Source: Setophaga petechia
Taxonomy: Eukaryota; Chordata; Aves; Passeriformes; Parulidae
NCBI GenBank assembly: GCA_024362935.1
Contig: JANCRA010000016.1
Coordinates: 17,591,165-17,655,164 of the forward strand
DNA: 64,000 nucleotides
Direction: 5' to 3'
The notes beneath the pieces are model-generated. The model made no database searches. It saw only the letters and a list, made by a program, of their open reading frames with translations, and was not told the DNA's origin. Shown here one piece after another: positions 15,176 to 27,981 of the stretch. How positions within the stretch are numbered: position 1 is the stretch's first letter; every line of letters starts with the position of its first letter. A program made the translations under genes and the position numbers.

Positions 15176-17164
15176 GACAGGGGGCTGACAGCTCTGTATT
15201 CCAGTGAAAGGGAGCTTCTAAATCACATCCCCATGCTGAGAGCTCTGGAAGCAGCAAGGACCCATTTCCTGAAGTGTGTGGGAGCACAGATTTCCCCCTC
15301 AGAAGGGCTGTGCCCCACAGAAGGAGCACTGTGAAGGGCTCTGGAAGGGCTGCACCCTCCCTGGAGCAGGAACTGAGCCCCCCAGGCCGTGTCAGTGCCC
15401 CCAGCCCTCACAGCCTGCTGCCAGCACATCATCTGTGACACCCACACAGACAGTGCTGGTGCTGGGCACAGCTGAGGCAGCTTCTGAACCTTCACTGAGA
15501 GATTCCTGTCACCACTTGGGCTCCTGATCCAGTGCCAGCTCAGTTTAGTCCCTCAGAGCTGTGCTCTGCCAGGCTCAGCCCAGACTTGGGGGCCAGTTTG
15601 TCTAAGGCACACCAGCCCTGGCAAGGGGGTGCCAATGAATGGCTCCTCTTCAAAGGCTCTTCCAGGAAGGCTTTATTGATTGCATTCAAAGCAAGTGGGG
15701 AACTTTAATGAGACAGCCAGAGGGAGCAGCATTTCCCTGCCTCCCTGGCTGGGTTCAGCAAGGCAGGGCTGCAGAGGAACGTGCCAGATCTGAGAGTTGT
15801 GTCAATGAGGCAGGAGCTTGGCCCACATAGCACCAAGGCCAAAAATCAAATTGGCTGGTGGAGGAGAAGGGGATTTTGAGCAGCATGGCAGTGGGGAGCT
15901 GCTTTCTGCCAGGAGAGATTGAAGTCAGCTCCTTCCTGTCCCCTCAGAGCATCCTCCTGTGCTGTGAGCAGTGTGCAAGGGGCTCACAGCTGGTCTGTGA
16001 GTCAGGGTTGAAGAACAGAAGCTGATAAGAGTTGCCTTTTCCCCTGAAAAGAGTTCTACCAAGGCCATTAGTGTGTAAATGGAGGAGAAAAAGAGATAAA
16101 TAAGGGGGCTGCAGATAGATTTTGGAGGAAAACAGTGGTGGAGACCACCCTGCACCAATGAGCATGATGTTGATTTATTGTGGCAAATGAATAGCTATAA
16201 ACTTTGTGAGAGGGTATAAAAAGACCAAAAAGAGAGAAATCTTCTTAAAACAGGGTGTTCTTCTGTTTGTTAAAGTGTCTCAACAACCAGAGCTCAGTGC
16301 CAGCCCCACAGAAGGGTCTGGGCTCCTCCTGTTCTTCCCCAGGGCACCAAACCCCTCAGAGGCCAAGCTAAGAAACCCCCAGCCCTGAGCTCAGCTTTGG
16401 TTTTGACCCAATTTTCTCCTTGCCAGAAATGTGGCAATGGAAGAAAACAGCAGTGTGAGGTGAAGGAAGGAGAAATCTTTCCTGGGAAGGACAAGAGGCA
16501 GGCCCAGAGAGGTGTGTGAGGGTTTAATGGGCAGCAGCCTCATTGATGAAGTTATTTTCTGAGCCCTGCTGTGAAAAGAGCTGTTTGGAAGACAGTTTCA
16601 GGACATGCAATTATCCAGTTTGCCAGCTTAATGCATTCAACTTAACCTCATTTTTATGAAGCAGAAATCAATGTGGTAACTTTTTCAGGGCTAAGAGATG
16701 ACATTTTATTCTTGCTTCTCTCATAAGGAGGCATATTTTTAAGCTTCATTTTCTGCTGTTACTCCTCCCTCTCCCACTTTTGCTTAAGCAGGAATACTCC
16801 AAGGACTAGAGGAAAGAGTGAGGCAATTTCCACATTCCCAGAGTCACATTAGAATGGAAAACATTTCTGAAATCTCTTTGCAATGCATGGAATCATTTTC
16901 CTTCTTGGGAAAGGACTTAGAAATGCATTTAGAACTTCAATACAAGCACATTTTCATTAATTCCATCCAAGCACCACTTCACCTGGGAAGGATTCTGACT
17001 GTGCTGATCTTCCCTCCAGTTTTTTGGGTTTTTTTGTTTTTGTTTTTTTTTTTTTTTCCCCAAGGAGTGCATGGCCCCTGTTCTCTGTTGTGCCAGTGCC
17101 TCTGACCTTCTGCTCCCACCTGGGCAGGAATATTTTGGGCTTGGGTTTCTGTGGTTGAGATGAC
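15176..17164. other. Intron 2 unique sequence with A/T-rich conserved-looking island
   Basis: This is mostly unique sequence. The part at 16590-16800 is A/T-richer, free of repeats and dense in TAAT/TTAT-type motifs, as seen in some conserved non-coding elements. A T-rich tract lies at 17019-17059. No gene was recognised. Confidence 0.5.
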
Positions 17165-17745
17165 CCCAAGGTATTGGAAAGTCTTTTCCCAGTCCTGTGA
17201 CCAAAGAAGTTGAGATTTGTAGGTTCTGCTTCTCAAGGTTGTTTATTTTTTCTAATCTATTCCATTCTTTCTCTGACCTGCTGAGATCTGTCCAGCAGGT
17301 TGAGTTGTGGCACAGCCCCTGCCCTTGGGGTGGTGTTAACTTTTTATGCTAAGAACTACCTGTACTTTATTTACAATGATTTTCCAATACCTATCTCCTA
17401 TATTAGACACCCTCTCTCTATTCTAAACCAATCCAGAAGTGCCACCATCACAGCAAAAGATGGAGGACAAGAAGAAGAAGAACAGGGCACACCCAGATTC
17501 CTCCATCTTGCTTTTTGAACCCCCATTCTAAATCCCCAAAATTCCACTTTTTCACCTTGTGACAAATTCACTCTCATTCTGCTCAAACTTCTGTGGCTTG
17601 TAAATCCTCACACAAAGTTGGTAATTGTTTCCATGGGCTAAAATCCAAGGCACAGGTGTGTTTGACTCTCTGCCAAGGTCTCTGAGCCCCCTGCCAGGGT
17701 CTGGAATCACCCAGGGCAGCCACAGGAATGTCCTGGGTCCTGACA
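17165..17745 (-). mobile_element. LTR-like element (probable passerine endogenous-retrovirus solo LTR)
   Basis: On the minus strand the element starts TGTCAGGACC at 17745. It resembles a solo LTR common in songbird genomes as I remember them, for example around GGTGTTAACTTTTTATGC, TTACAATGATTTTCCAATAC and TTGTTTCCATGGGCTAAAAT. The other end near 17165 is uncertain. No viral genes are present. Confidence 0.5.
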
Positions 17746-17870
17746 TTTTGGTACCTGTTCCTCCCCTGTTCTCCTTCCCTTCCCAAGCCAGAATTCCTGC
17801 AGAGCAGCAGCTGCCAGAGCTTGTGCAGAAGCTCCCCAGAAGACTGTGCCATGGAATTGGAGAGAGCAGA

Positions 17871-18985
17871 TAACTGCCCTGCTTCATGGGCATGGGCATG
17901 GCCATGGTAACTGCCCTGCTTCATGGGCATGGCCATGGTAACTGCCCTGCCTCTCATGGGCATGGCCATGGTAACTGCCCTGCTTCTCATGGGCATGGCC
18001 ATGGTAACTGCCCTGCTTCATGGGCATGGGCACAGTAACTGCCCTGCCTCTCATGGCCATGGTAACTGCCCTGCTTCATGGGCATGGGCATGGTAACTGC
18101 CCTGCCTCTCATGGGCATGGTAACTGCCCTGCTTCATGGGCATGGTAACTGCCCTGCTTCATGGGCATGGGCATGGTAACTGCCCTGCTTCTCATGGGCA
18201 TGGGCACAGTAACTGCCCTGCTTCATGGGCATGGTAACTGCCCTGCTTCATGGGCATGGCCATGATAACTGCCCTGCTTCTCATGGGCATGGCCATGGTA
18301 ACTGCCCTGCTTCTCATGGGCATGGCCATGGTAACTGCCCTGCTTCATGGGCATGGCCATGGTAACTGCCCTGCCTCTCATGGGCATGGGCACAGTAACT
18401 GCCCTGCTTCATGGGCATGGGCACAGTAACTGCCCTGCCTCTCATGGGCATGGGCACAGTAACTGCCCTGCCTCTCATGGGCATGGGCACAGTAACTGCC
18501 CTGCTTCATGGGCATGGGCACAGTAACTGCCCTGCCTCTCATGGGCATGGGCACAGTAACTGCCCTGCTTCATGGGCATGGGCACAGTAACTGCCCTGCC
18601 TCTCATGGGCATGGGCACAGTAACTGCCCTGCTTCATGGGCATGGGCACAGTAACTGCCCTGCTTCATGGGCATGGCCATGGTAACTGCCCTGCTTCATG
18701 GGCATGGGCATGGTAACTGCCCTGCTTCATGGGCATGGCCATGGTAACTGCCCTGCCTCTCATGGGCATGGGCACAGTAACTGCCCTGCTTCATGGGCAT
18801 GGGCATGGTAACTGCCCTGCTTCATGGGCATGGGCACAGCAACTGCCCTGCTTCTCATGGGCATGGCCATGGTAACTGCTCTGCTTCTCATGGGCATGGG
18901 CATGGTAACTGCTCTGCTTCATGGCCATGGTAACTGCCCTGCTTCATGGGCATGGGCACAGTAACTGCCCTGCTTCATGGGCATG
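17871..18985. repeat. 31-bp minisatellite, about 35 copies
   Basis: The unit reads TAACTGCCCTGCTTCATGGG then CATGGGCACAG. Variants have CCTCTCATGGG (33 bp) or GGCCATGG in place of GGCACAG. ATGGGCATGG motifs make many short palindromes (CCATGG). Confidence 0.97.
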
Positions 18986-21900
18986 CCCCTGGCACTGCTG
19001 GCCTGGTGGCAGCACACACAGGGAGTGTCAGTGACACGTGCAGAGTCCTGTCCCTGCTGAGCTGCTGCTGCTCGTGGTGTCTCTGCCATTTGCTCATCCA
19101 GTATTTATGAGGGAGAAGGCAGGAATGAGGGAAGGCCTCATCAGGGGGAGCATTCTGCCTTTGGTGACAGCTGGAAAGAGAAAGTGAGAGGTGTGATCTG
19201 AAAACAGCAACACCAGAATTCTGCTGGCTCCCTTCTGGGTGTGGGCTGAGCCACACTTCTGCAGTGCCACCATGTCCCCTGCCTTGGAATGAAGGCACCT
19301 CACAGGTATCAGCTGCAGCTCATTCACCCCCAGAGAGCCACCAGGCACTCTGTGACACCAACACCCCTCTCTGCAGGGTCCCTGTCCCCAGGCTGGGGAC
19401 ACTGTCACTCCTCAATAGGAACAGAGCCCAGCCCTGGCTGGGACATTCCCATCTTTGTCCCAGCCCCAGCAGTCTGGGATGTATGCAGTGGGCTTGGGGT
19501 CATGAGGGGACACGAGCAGAGGGAGGGTGGGGTCGTGGTTTCTCTGGGTGTGCAGCTCCTAGGGCTTTGGAGAGAGGCAAAGTTTGGGGAGGCTGTTTCT
19601 GAGCTTTGGATCCAGCCAGGATGGGTCTTCAAGAAACAACCAGGCTCTGTGTGTGTAAATGAACTTGGAGCAGAAGGAGGCTGGTCTGAGGGCAGATCTG
19701 GAGGCAAGGGCTGAGTCAGGAGCTGAGGAGAGAGCAGAGCCTGGGAGCAGCTGGATCCCTCCCCTGGGATCACCTGAGCTCTGCCCCAGCATGGAGGAGC
19801 TCCAGAGGGTGAATCTGGGAGAGCCTCTCTCTGTGCTGGCACTGCCAAGCACTCCAACAAGCAGCAGCCCTGCTTCCTTGTAAACATGGGACAGAAACTG
19901 TGAGGATAATGTCCCTTAAAGGAGCTGACAGGCCTGCTTTTCCTCAAGTCCCTGGAGAGGGTGGAGAGCAGTTAAGACGCAGCAGCTGTGTTTGTTTTTT
20001 CTTCATTTATATATTTTTTTCACCCAGCAAAGTGCCGGGTGTTAATTCCTCTTGATTTGCTCAGTGCAGCCCAGTTTGGAGAGGCTGTCCCTGCAATAGG
20101 GCTGATTAGCCTCCTCCTCTCCAGTGTGCATCACCCAAACAGCCACTAATCACACTTTATCCCAACTGTGTGCCTCTTGCTGAGGCTGCAGGGAATTAGG
20201 CTGGAATTGTGCAGTTAATTACACAAACTTGGGGTAGCCAAAGTCCAGAGGCTTCTGTCAGGCCCTGTGCCCAGCTGGAGGGGATGTTCCTCTGTGGTTT
20301 GGAGTAAATTAAAGCACTGCTGAGCTCTGGGTGTTGTGAGCCTCTCCCTGGATCTCCCTGTGTCCCTGCCCTGTGCTGGAGCATCCAAGGGAGGTGCAAA
20401 GTGGAGCCAGCACCTTCCTCTGCTTCCCATCTACTCTTGAATGCACAGGAAGGATGACAAGGGCTGTACTTTGGAGAGAGGAGAAAAATCCATGATTCAA
20501 GTGAAAAATCCCTGGTCCAGGGTGGTCATTGCTTCTCCAGTGTTTCTTCCCACAGGAATGGGGGTGAGCTTTGTCCCTCTGCACTCTGAGCTCCCTGCCC
20601 AGGTCTGTTCCCTGCCAGCAGTCACAGACATCCCTCCAGGAGCCTCTTCAGCTGGTAAATCACCTCAGGCTGGTGGGAAGGACACATAGGAATTTCCACT
20701 TCAGCTCTCTTCCCTCCAGACTTGAAAGACACGTTGGTATTTTGTGTTGAGCTCCCATTGTGGAATGGGAAAGGGAAGCAGGAAGGGAGGGCAGCAGGAT
20801 GGAGGGGTTCCTGTGGAAGGAGGCAGGAGGAGGGAGAGCTGGCCAAGGCCTGAGGCATCCCCCTGTCTGTCCTGGCATGGGATGGTTTGATCTTCAGGGG
20901 CTGTTGTCAGATATTCCCAGCTGCAATATTTGTCACGTTTTTTGGGCTGTCCATGCAGCAGTTCACCCCATGATGTGGTGGGAAGAGTGCAGCTCCACTG
21001 CAGGGAATCTGAGGGGTCCTCCCTGGATCTCCTCTCGTGTCCCACAGCAGGAACATTGCTGGACATGAGGTACAAGCACACAGGGATGATGCTTCTCATA
21101 CACGGATTTTTTACCCCTCTCCTTTTCATCTTCAAGGTCATTTGAGCAGCTGGCAGGGAAGGAGGAGCACAGCCCACTTTGGGAAGATGGAAAAAACCTT
21201 TCAGTTCCATCCTGGCTGGCTGGGAGTGCTGGGAATGCAGGCAGTGAGGTGTGGAGCCAGGCTGGAACATGTTCCTCTGGCCTTTAGCCTCTCCCTCCTC
21301 CCTTCCCTGAGCCACAGCACGCAGCAAACTCCTCCAGGAGCCTTTGGAAGGAGCCTTATCTCAGAGCACTGCCCCCTTATCTGCAGCCTTCAGCTTGGCC
21401 TGCTGCACGGAGTGCTGGCTGGGGACCTGCAGCTGCTGGCAGCAGCTCCCATCAGCTGCTGGCAGTGGGAGCTGGCTGGACCCTGCCCCAGCCCCTGTGC
21501 AGCTGCACAGCCAGGCCAGGGATCCCTGCTGCTCCTGGAGCCTGCCCAGCACTGCAGCAAACCGGGCTGATCTCTGTCCCTCTGGGTGCCAGTGACATCA
21601 CAGAGCAGGGGCCTCACACAGGTCACACCCTGCCCAGCTCCTGCTTCTGGTGCCAGCACAGCCCGGGCTCCAGTTCTGGGGTGCTACCCAACAGCTCCCA
21701 TCTCCCCAGGGAAGGAGAGAGCACGAGGGAGCACAGGCAGGCAAATGTAGTTCCCAGGATGTGCTGCTGCTCCAGCCTTCCCTCCCCACCTCTGCAGGCA
21801 CAGGGGAAGGGCTGCAGGGCCCAGCAGTTGACCCTGATCAGCTAATGGGGGACTGGAGGGGAGAGGAGCCAGAGCCACAATCAGTGAGGCAGTGCCTGTT

Positions 21901-22867
21901 TTGATTAGCCAGCAATTTTTCTGGTCATTTGGAGAACAAAATTTGCCTGCCTGTGCTCCCTCGTGCTCTCTCCTTCCCTGGGGAGATGGCAGCTGTTGGG
22001 TACCACCCCAGAACTCCCTCTGCTGTTTGGGAACTGGGGAGAAGCTGTTCCCACAGTGACTGAAGGAGAAAGCCCAAGCTCAAAGGGCTGGGGAGTATTT
22101 TACCCCATCCAAGGCATTTCCTCAGCAGGACAGCAGCACCTACACAGGGGCTGTCCCTGCTGCCATCAGCTCTGGTGTGCAGCTGGTGCAGAGCTCCCTG
22201 TGCCCCCCAGCCAACAGCCAGCCCCTGTCAGCTGTGCCCAAGGCTGCTGCTTCCGTGCTCTGTGGAGCCAGGAAGGTGGGAAGGCTGCACCCCTGTGCCA
22301 GCTTCATTGGCAGCTGGCACAGAGCAGGGGATGTGCTGATGGATAGGAGGCAGCTGCCAGCTTCAGATGGCAGCCCTGGCAGCAGAGCAGTGACAGGACA
22401 CGGGGCCAGGAACGAGTGGGGAAGAGCCTGGGACAGCCCCATGAGGGTGGGTGGTGCCTGGCTCAGGTGGAACCCTGGGAATGGGGCAGCCCAGGTGGGG
22501 TCACCACCTGCACAGTGACCCTGCAAGGACAGCAGTGTCCCCGTCCTTGGAGCAAAGCTGTGCCCTCCCCTGGGCCCTGCTGACTGCACTGGGAGCTGTG
22601 CCAGGTTCAGCTCCCACACTCCCAGGGATGGCCAGGGGAGATCCTCTGACAGCAGGACATGCTGCCCATGGGGGGTGTGGGGCTGACCTTCCCCTGGGGA
22701 CTTTGCCAGCCTTGCCAGGTCGCCTTGGCTGCACTGAGTCTCAGCCAGGACGAGCTGGCTTGGGCACAGGTGCAGGCACAGCTGCCCACAGGAGCCCCCT
22801 GTGCTCCCCATCAGCTCTGATCCCCAGTGCCCCAGATGTGTGGGCTCCTGCCTTTCCTTTAGCAGGG
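18986..22867. other. Intron 2 unique sequence
   Basis: This is long non-repetitive sequence. The part at 19975-20240 is A/T-richer with several TAAT cores and could be a conserved non-coding element. No exons or RNA genes were recognised. Confidence 0.5.
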
Positions 22868-23008
22868 TCATGGAATCATGCAATTCCAGGCTGGTTTGGG
22901 ACCTTAAAGCTCATCTCATTCCACCTCCTGCCACGGGCAGGGACATCTCCATTATCCAGCTGCTCCAAGCCCTGTCCAGCCTGGCCATGGGCACTGCCAG
23001 GGATGGAA
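22868..23008 (-). mobile_element. CR1 LINE 3' fragment
   Basis: ATGGAATCATGCAATTCCAG, then ACCTTAAAGCTCATCTCATT, then CCACCTCCTGCCACGGGCAG is the reverse-complement CR1 3' end. It is short and 5' truncated. Confidence 0.8.
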
Positions 23009-24490
23009 CAAAGATCCTTCCAGTAAGGTTTTTTTCCCCCTTGAGGTTCTGTTTAGGGTTTTCTCTGATTGCATCCTAATACATTCTGCTCCAGCCCTGT
23101 CACCTCATCCCTCACGTTCCTCAACACTTCCCTCCTCACCTCTCTTTCATCATCCAGCAGATCTGAAGATGAGAAAATCACAATTTCTTTGTCTTGTCAA
23201 AGTCCACGATATCCTCCACGATATCTGGAGCACAGCTGGAGTCCATAACAAAATCCTGATGTTCAGATCATCTCTTGTCTCTGTGCTAGGGAGCTCCAAA
23301 GCTCAGCTTCAAACACCAATCCCTCATTAAACATCTGAACACCACTCCAGTCCTTCAGAGCCTGAGGTTCCTGGTGGTTTAGGGAGATCCAAACTAATAA
23401 CTGAGATATCAGACTAATAACTGGGATATCAGACATCTGTTCCTGACTCCATTCTCAGTCTTCCCACTGGGGCTGTGCAATTTCATCCTTCAGATTATTT
23501 TGTTTGCTGCCCTTGGGAGTGCCCACACCCATCCATGTGCTTCTGAGCCAATTCCCTGCAGGAAGTGTCCAGGTCTGGGTGGTCATGAAGAGAATCTTCA
23601 CTGAATTCCCAGGTCTCACCACCATGGACACTAAACTCTGGGGTATGATGGTGCTGTGGATCCAGGTTTAGTAGAAGGACACAAACTCTCACATTCTGTG
23701 AAGTTTCAAGGCTGTGGGACACAGCCTTGATCTCAGGGTTCTGAGCCCTAAACTGTCAGGGCAGACTCACACCTGGGGTCTCCCATCCAGGCGTGGAAAT
23801 CTGAAGAGGTCAAGTTCAGTGCCCTGCATTTGCCTCATGCCATGCTCAGTTTACCCTTGGTTTTTTGATGTTCAAAGCCTTCACAGGCTGCTGAGAAACC
23901 CTGAAGTTCTGGCTTTTGGAAGAGCCCAGCTTGCTCACCCCGTGTTGCTTTGGCAGAACTCCTCATGTGCAGCTTAATCCTGGTTCCATTTGTGGAGGGG
24001 AGAGCACCATAAGTGCAAAGAAAGAACTTGTGGTGTTATTAGAGACAGGAAATCTCTGAGTGCCAAAGCTTTCCCTTAATGCTGCTTAGGAGCTGTCCCT
24101 GCTTCCCTTGCCTGATCCCATAGGGTGCAGCTGCTCCCATTTCTTGCCCTGCCAAAGCTTTCTGGGGTCAGGGATCCACCTTCATTCCAAACCATCTGAC
24201 ACTGAGTTATGACCCACCTTGGGCTGGAAGGGCTCCTGGAGAAGACACCCATTATGGGAATGCAAAGCTCTGGAGCTCTGCACTGGTCCTTCTCCATCCC
24301 TCCTCCAGCAGGGCTTGCTCTCAGGGGCACAGATCCAGCCCTGCTGCAGTTTGACCACTCCAGTAGGATTTTCTGGGGGAGAAAAGGCAATTTTCCTCAA
24401 TTCCTGCTGTGGGTCTGAACCTCTCCTGGAGCTTGTGTGGGATCTGCAGTGTGTCAGTACAATCCCAGACATGGAGCAGCCCACAGCCTT
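23009..24490. other. Intron 2, unassigned sequence
   Basis: This is A/T-balanced sequence with no tandem repeats and no clear gene. It may include decayed retroelement internal sequence, but I could not identify a domain. Confidence 0.4.
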
Positions 24491-24575
24491 CATGGAATGA
24501 TGGAATCACAGAACTCTGGGGTTGGACAGGCCCTTAAAGATCCTCCAGTTCCACCCCCTGCCATGGGCAGGACAC
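24491..24575 (-). mobile_element. CR1 LINE 3' fragment (short)
   Basis: ATGGAATGATGGAATCACAG followed by CCTTAAAGATCCTCCAGTTC and CCCCTGCCATGGGCAGGACA is a CR1 3' end on the minus strand, about 85 bp long. Confidence 0.8.
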
Positions 24576-24634
24576 CTGGGAATGGGCTGGGTGCTGTGCT
24601 TGGCACAGCTCTGGAGGGCTCAGCACTGGGGTCA

Positions 24635-25035
24635 CCAGCAGTGATTCCCTGGGACCCTGAGCCCCCCAAATGCACTGCTGCTGTGACCCTGAGACTCTGA
24701 GCCCTCCCAAATGCACTGCTGCTGTGACCCTGGGACCCTGAGACCTCCAAAATCCACTGCTGCTGTGACCCTGAGCCCTCCCAAATCCACTGCTACTGCT
24801 GCTGCTGTGAGCCAGTGCTGCAGCCAGCAGTGATTTCCTAGGGCCCTGAGCCCTCCCAAATCTGCTGCTGGTTTCAGCCAGTGCTACAGCCAGGAGTGAT
24901 TCCCTGAGCCCTCCCAAATCCACTGGGGTGCTGCTGTGAGCCTGGGACCCTGAACCCTCCCAAATGCACTGCTGTGAGCCAGTGCTGCTGCCCTGGGACC
25001 CTGAGCCCTCCCAAATGTACTGCTGGTTTCAGGCA
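24635..25035. repeat. Degenerate minisatellite (about 45 bp)
   Basis: Irregular copies combine CCTGAGCCCTCCCAAATGCA with CTGCTGCTGTGACCCTGGGA. Copy length varies, and (CTG)n runs near 24789-24808 contribute. Confidence 0.85.
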
Positions 25036-25041
25036 GTGCTG

Positions 25042-25203
25042 CAGGCAGTGCCAGGGTGGAGCAGGGAGTTCTCCACACCCCCAGGGCTCAGTGCAGCCCT
25101 TCCCTGTGCTCCAGGGCAGGTGCAGGCAGTGCCAGGGTGGAGCAGGGAGTTCTCCACACCCCCAGGGCTCAGTGCAGCTCTCCCCTGTGTTCCAGGGCAG
25201 GTG
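25042..25203. repeat. 81-bp tandem duplication (2 copies)
   Basis: The block beginning CAGGCAGTGCCAGGGTGGAG occurs at 25042 and again at 25123, with a few substitutions in the 3' third. Confidence 0.95.
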
Positions 25204-26109
25204 CAGCCCCCTGGGCACAGCCTGGAGCCCTGGAGGCACAGCCAGGGTGGCTCTGCAAGGCTCAGAGCTGGAACCCCCCAGAATGGCTGTGGATGACCCC
25301 CAGAGGTGCTGAGGGGAGGCTGGGCTGTGGCAGCTGCTGGGGGCTGTAAGAAGTGATCAGTGCTGCCATCCTTGGGCACCTCATCCCCTCCATGTCATTT
25401 CTCAGTACTGCTATCATCATTTTTGCTTTTTCTGGTGGGGGCAAATTTTCCTGCTGCTGACCTGGGGGTTCTCAGCAATGAGGTGTCATTAAATCAGCTT
25501 GGGCTGGAGAATGATCCCCAGACCATGCAGGGCAAGGCAGGACAGGTGCACTGAGCAGGTTTTGGATTCCCTCAGGACTGAGTTTCCTGTAAGTGAACAA
25601 GAACCAAGCAGAGTAAACACGAGTGAGTACACAAAGCAGCTCCATTTGTGTTCTGTAGTGAAGCTTTTCCATAGAAGCTGCTTCTCCAGAACTTCTTCCC
25701 TTCTGCTCCTCTGCTGGAGGGGATGAAAAGAGAACAGGGATTGAGGGAGCACAGGGTGGAGACAGGCACTAAAAATAATATAAATGGCCATTGTAGGTTA
25801 CCTGAGTCTAAAAATATTCCAATTTTAGTTACTTGGGCTACTTCTACACCAGAGAGTAAAGTGAATTCAGAGAAATCTGATGAGAACAACCTGGAAGAAA
25901 AGAGAAGCTTGGCATTCTTTCCTTTAAAGGGAAGAGATGAAAAAGAAAACCCTGCAAAGTAATAAGTCAGCTAGAAAAAGATGAGCTCTGTATTAATTTT
26001 TCCTGCCATATTCAGCATAGATATGAGCTGCCAATGAAATTGAAAAGGCAGCAAATTCCAAAAGCTCTCCAGGAAATGCTCCTTGAGACAGCAGCTACTG
26101 AGCCATGGG
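25204..26109. other. Intron 2 unique sequence
   Basis: This sequence lies between two arrays. A short frame at 25723-25962 has no recognisable domain. No gene is supported. Confidence 0.45.
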
Positions 26110-27112
26110 AGCCCCTTCCAGAGGAACCCCTTCCAAGGGCTCCACTTTGGGGGTTCCTGGGAGCTCCTTCTATGGGGAACCCCTTCCAAAGGCACTCTGG
26201 GGGTTCCTGAGCTCCTCCTATGGGGAACCCCTTCCAAGGGCTCCTCTTCGGGGGTTCCTGGGAGCTTCTCCCACAGGGAACCCCTTCCAAGGGCACTCTG
26301 GGGGTTCCTGGGAGGTCCTCCTACAGGGAACCCCTTCCAAGGGCTCCACTTTGGGGGTTCCTGAGAGCCCCTCCCACAGGGAATCTTTTCCAAGAGCACT
26401 TTGGGGGTTCCTGAGCTCCTCCTGTGGGGAGCCCCTTCCAAGGGCTCCACTTTGGGGGTTCCTTGGAGCCCCTCCCACAGGGAATCTTTTCCAAGGGCAC
26501 TTTGGGAGTTCCTGGGAGCCCCTTCCACAGGAACCCTTTCCAAGGGCTCCACTTTGGGGGTTCATGGGAGCTTCTCCTACAGGGGAACCCCTTCCAAGGG
26601 CTCCACTTTGGGGTCCTGAGCTCCTTCCATGGGGAACCCCTTCCAAGGGCTCCTCTTTGGGCGTTCTTGGGAGCCCCTTCCAAGGGCACTTTGGGGGTTC
26701 CTGGGAGCCCCTTCTAGAGGAACCACTTCCAAGGGCTCCATTTTGGAGGTACTTGAGCTCCTCCCACAGGGAACCCCTTCCAAGGGCACTTTGGGGGTTC
26801 CTGGGAGTTCCTTCCAAGAGCACTTCGGGGGTTCCTGTGCTCCTCCTTTGGGGAGCCCCTTCCAAGGCTCCATTTTGGAGGTTCCTGGGAGCTCCTTCCA
26901 CAGGGAATCTTTTCCAAGGGCACTTTGGGGGTTCCTTGGAGCCCCTCCCACAGGGAATCTTTTCCAAGGGCTCCACTTTGGGCGTTCCTGAGAGCTCCTT
27001 CCATGGGGAACCCCTTCCAAGGGCTCCACTTTGGGGGTTCCTGGGACCTCGTCTCATGGGGAACCCTTTCCAAACCCCCACTTTGGGGGTTCCTGGGAGC
27101 TCGTCCCACAGA
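26110..27112. repeat. About 53-bp minisatellite, about 19 copies
   Basis: The unit reads CCCCTTCCAAGGGCTCCACT, TTGGGGGTTCCTGGGAGCTC, CTCCCACAGGGAA, with deletions in some copies. CTTCCAAGGG and TTTGGGGGTT are constant cores. Near-empty stop content keeps frames of over 330 codons open on both strands; these are repeat artefacts. Confidence 0.96.
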
Positions 27113-27981
27113 CACAGGGGTGGTTTATAACCCCTGGATTTTCCTGCACCTCCAAGGCCCTGCCCAGCTGTTGTTGCTGTTTCTGGGGTCGCTGGGACCC
27201 TGGTGTTGTACACCCCTCAGAGAGCTCTGCAGAGCTCCTCCTTCTCCCTGCTGTGGCTCCTGGGATTCCTGCCCTCATAGCTGTCATCAGCTGCATTTCC
27301 TGTTGGATTTCTAATTAAAATGGCAGCCTTTGGGGACTCTCTTCCTGCCCAGCATGTATTAATGCATGTTAGAATATTTTAGGTACAGTTTAAATACTGC
27401 TTTCCAATGTCTTTGTTCTGCCTGAATACATTTTTATATAATCTATGAAATCTGTACACAACCACAGCAGGAATTAATCCCTTATACTTTCACAAATATC
27501 ATCTAGGCTGCTGCTTTGTTAAAACCAGTTTTCCCTGCCCTAGATTCTTCAAGGAAATCAAGAATTCACCCAGCACTTCCCCCTTTTCTCTTCTGCTGGC
27601 ATTGGAGCAGCCTCGGGTGTGCATCCCAAGGTTATGGGAGCTGCAGCTCCTCAGGATTCACCTCCCCAGGGCTGTTCCCGTGGGATTTGTCCCCTCTCAG
27701 GTGCAGCAGGAAAAGGTGACATTGCTGTTGTTGTCCCAGCAGAGTGGGAGGACATTTGTGTCCCTGTCACTCGTCCTGGGCTGCCTGTGACATGTGACAC
27801 TGCATTAAAATACATTTGTGTCAGTCTGGGCAGGGACATTGTCACTGCTGAGGTCCCCAGAGATGATCCAGTCCTTGCTGGGTGTTCTCACTCTGCTCTC
27901 AGGAAAAACCCAGCACTGACAAACAAAGCCAATGGGCTTTGTGCTCCCTGTGCCCACAGCCTGGCACTGCTCTTCCCTGTC
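27113..27981. other. Intron 2 unique sequence before inverted repeat
   Basis: This is non-repetitive sequence with an A/T-rich part at 27310-27530. Nothing was recognised. Confidence 0.45.

Noticed and set aside
26105..27213. Frames of over 330 codons on both strands
   Set aside because: They come from the ~53-bp minisatellite, not a gene.
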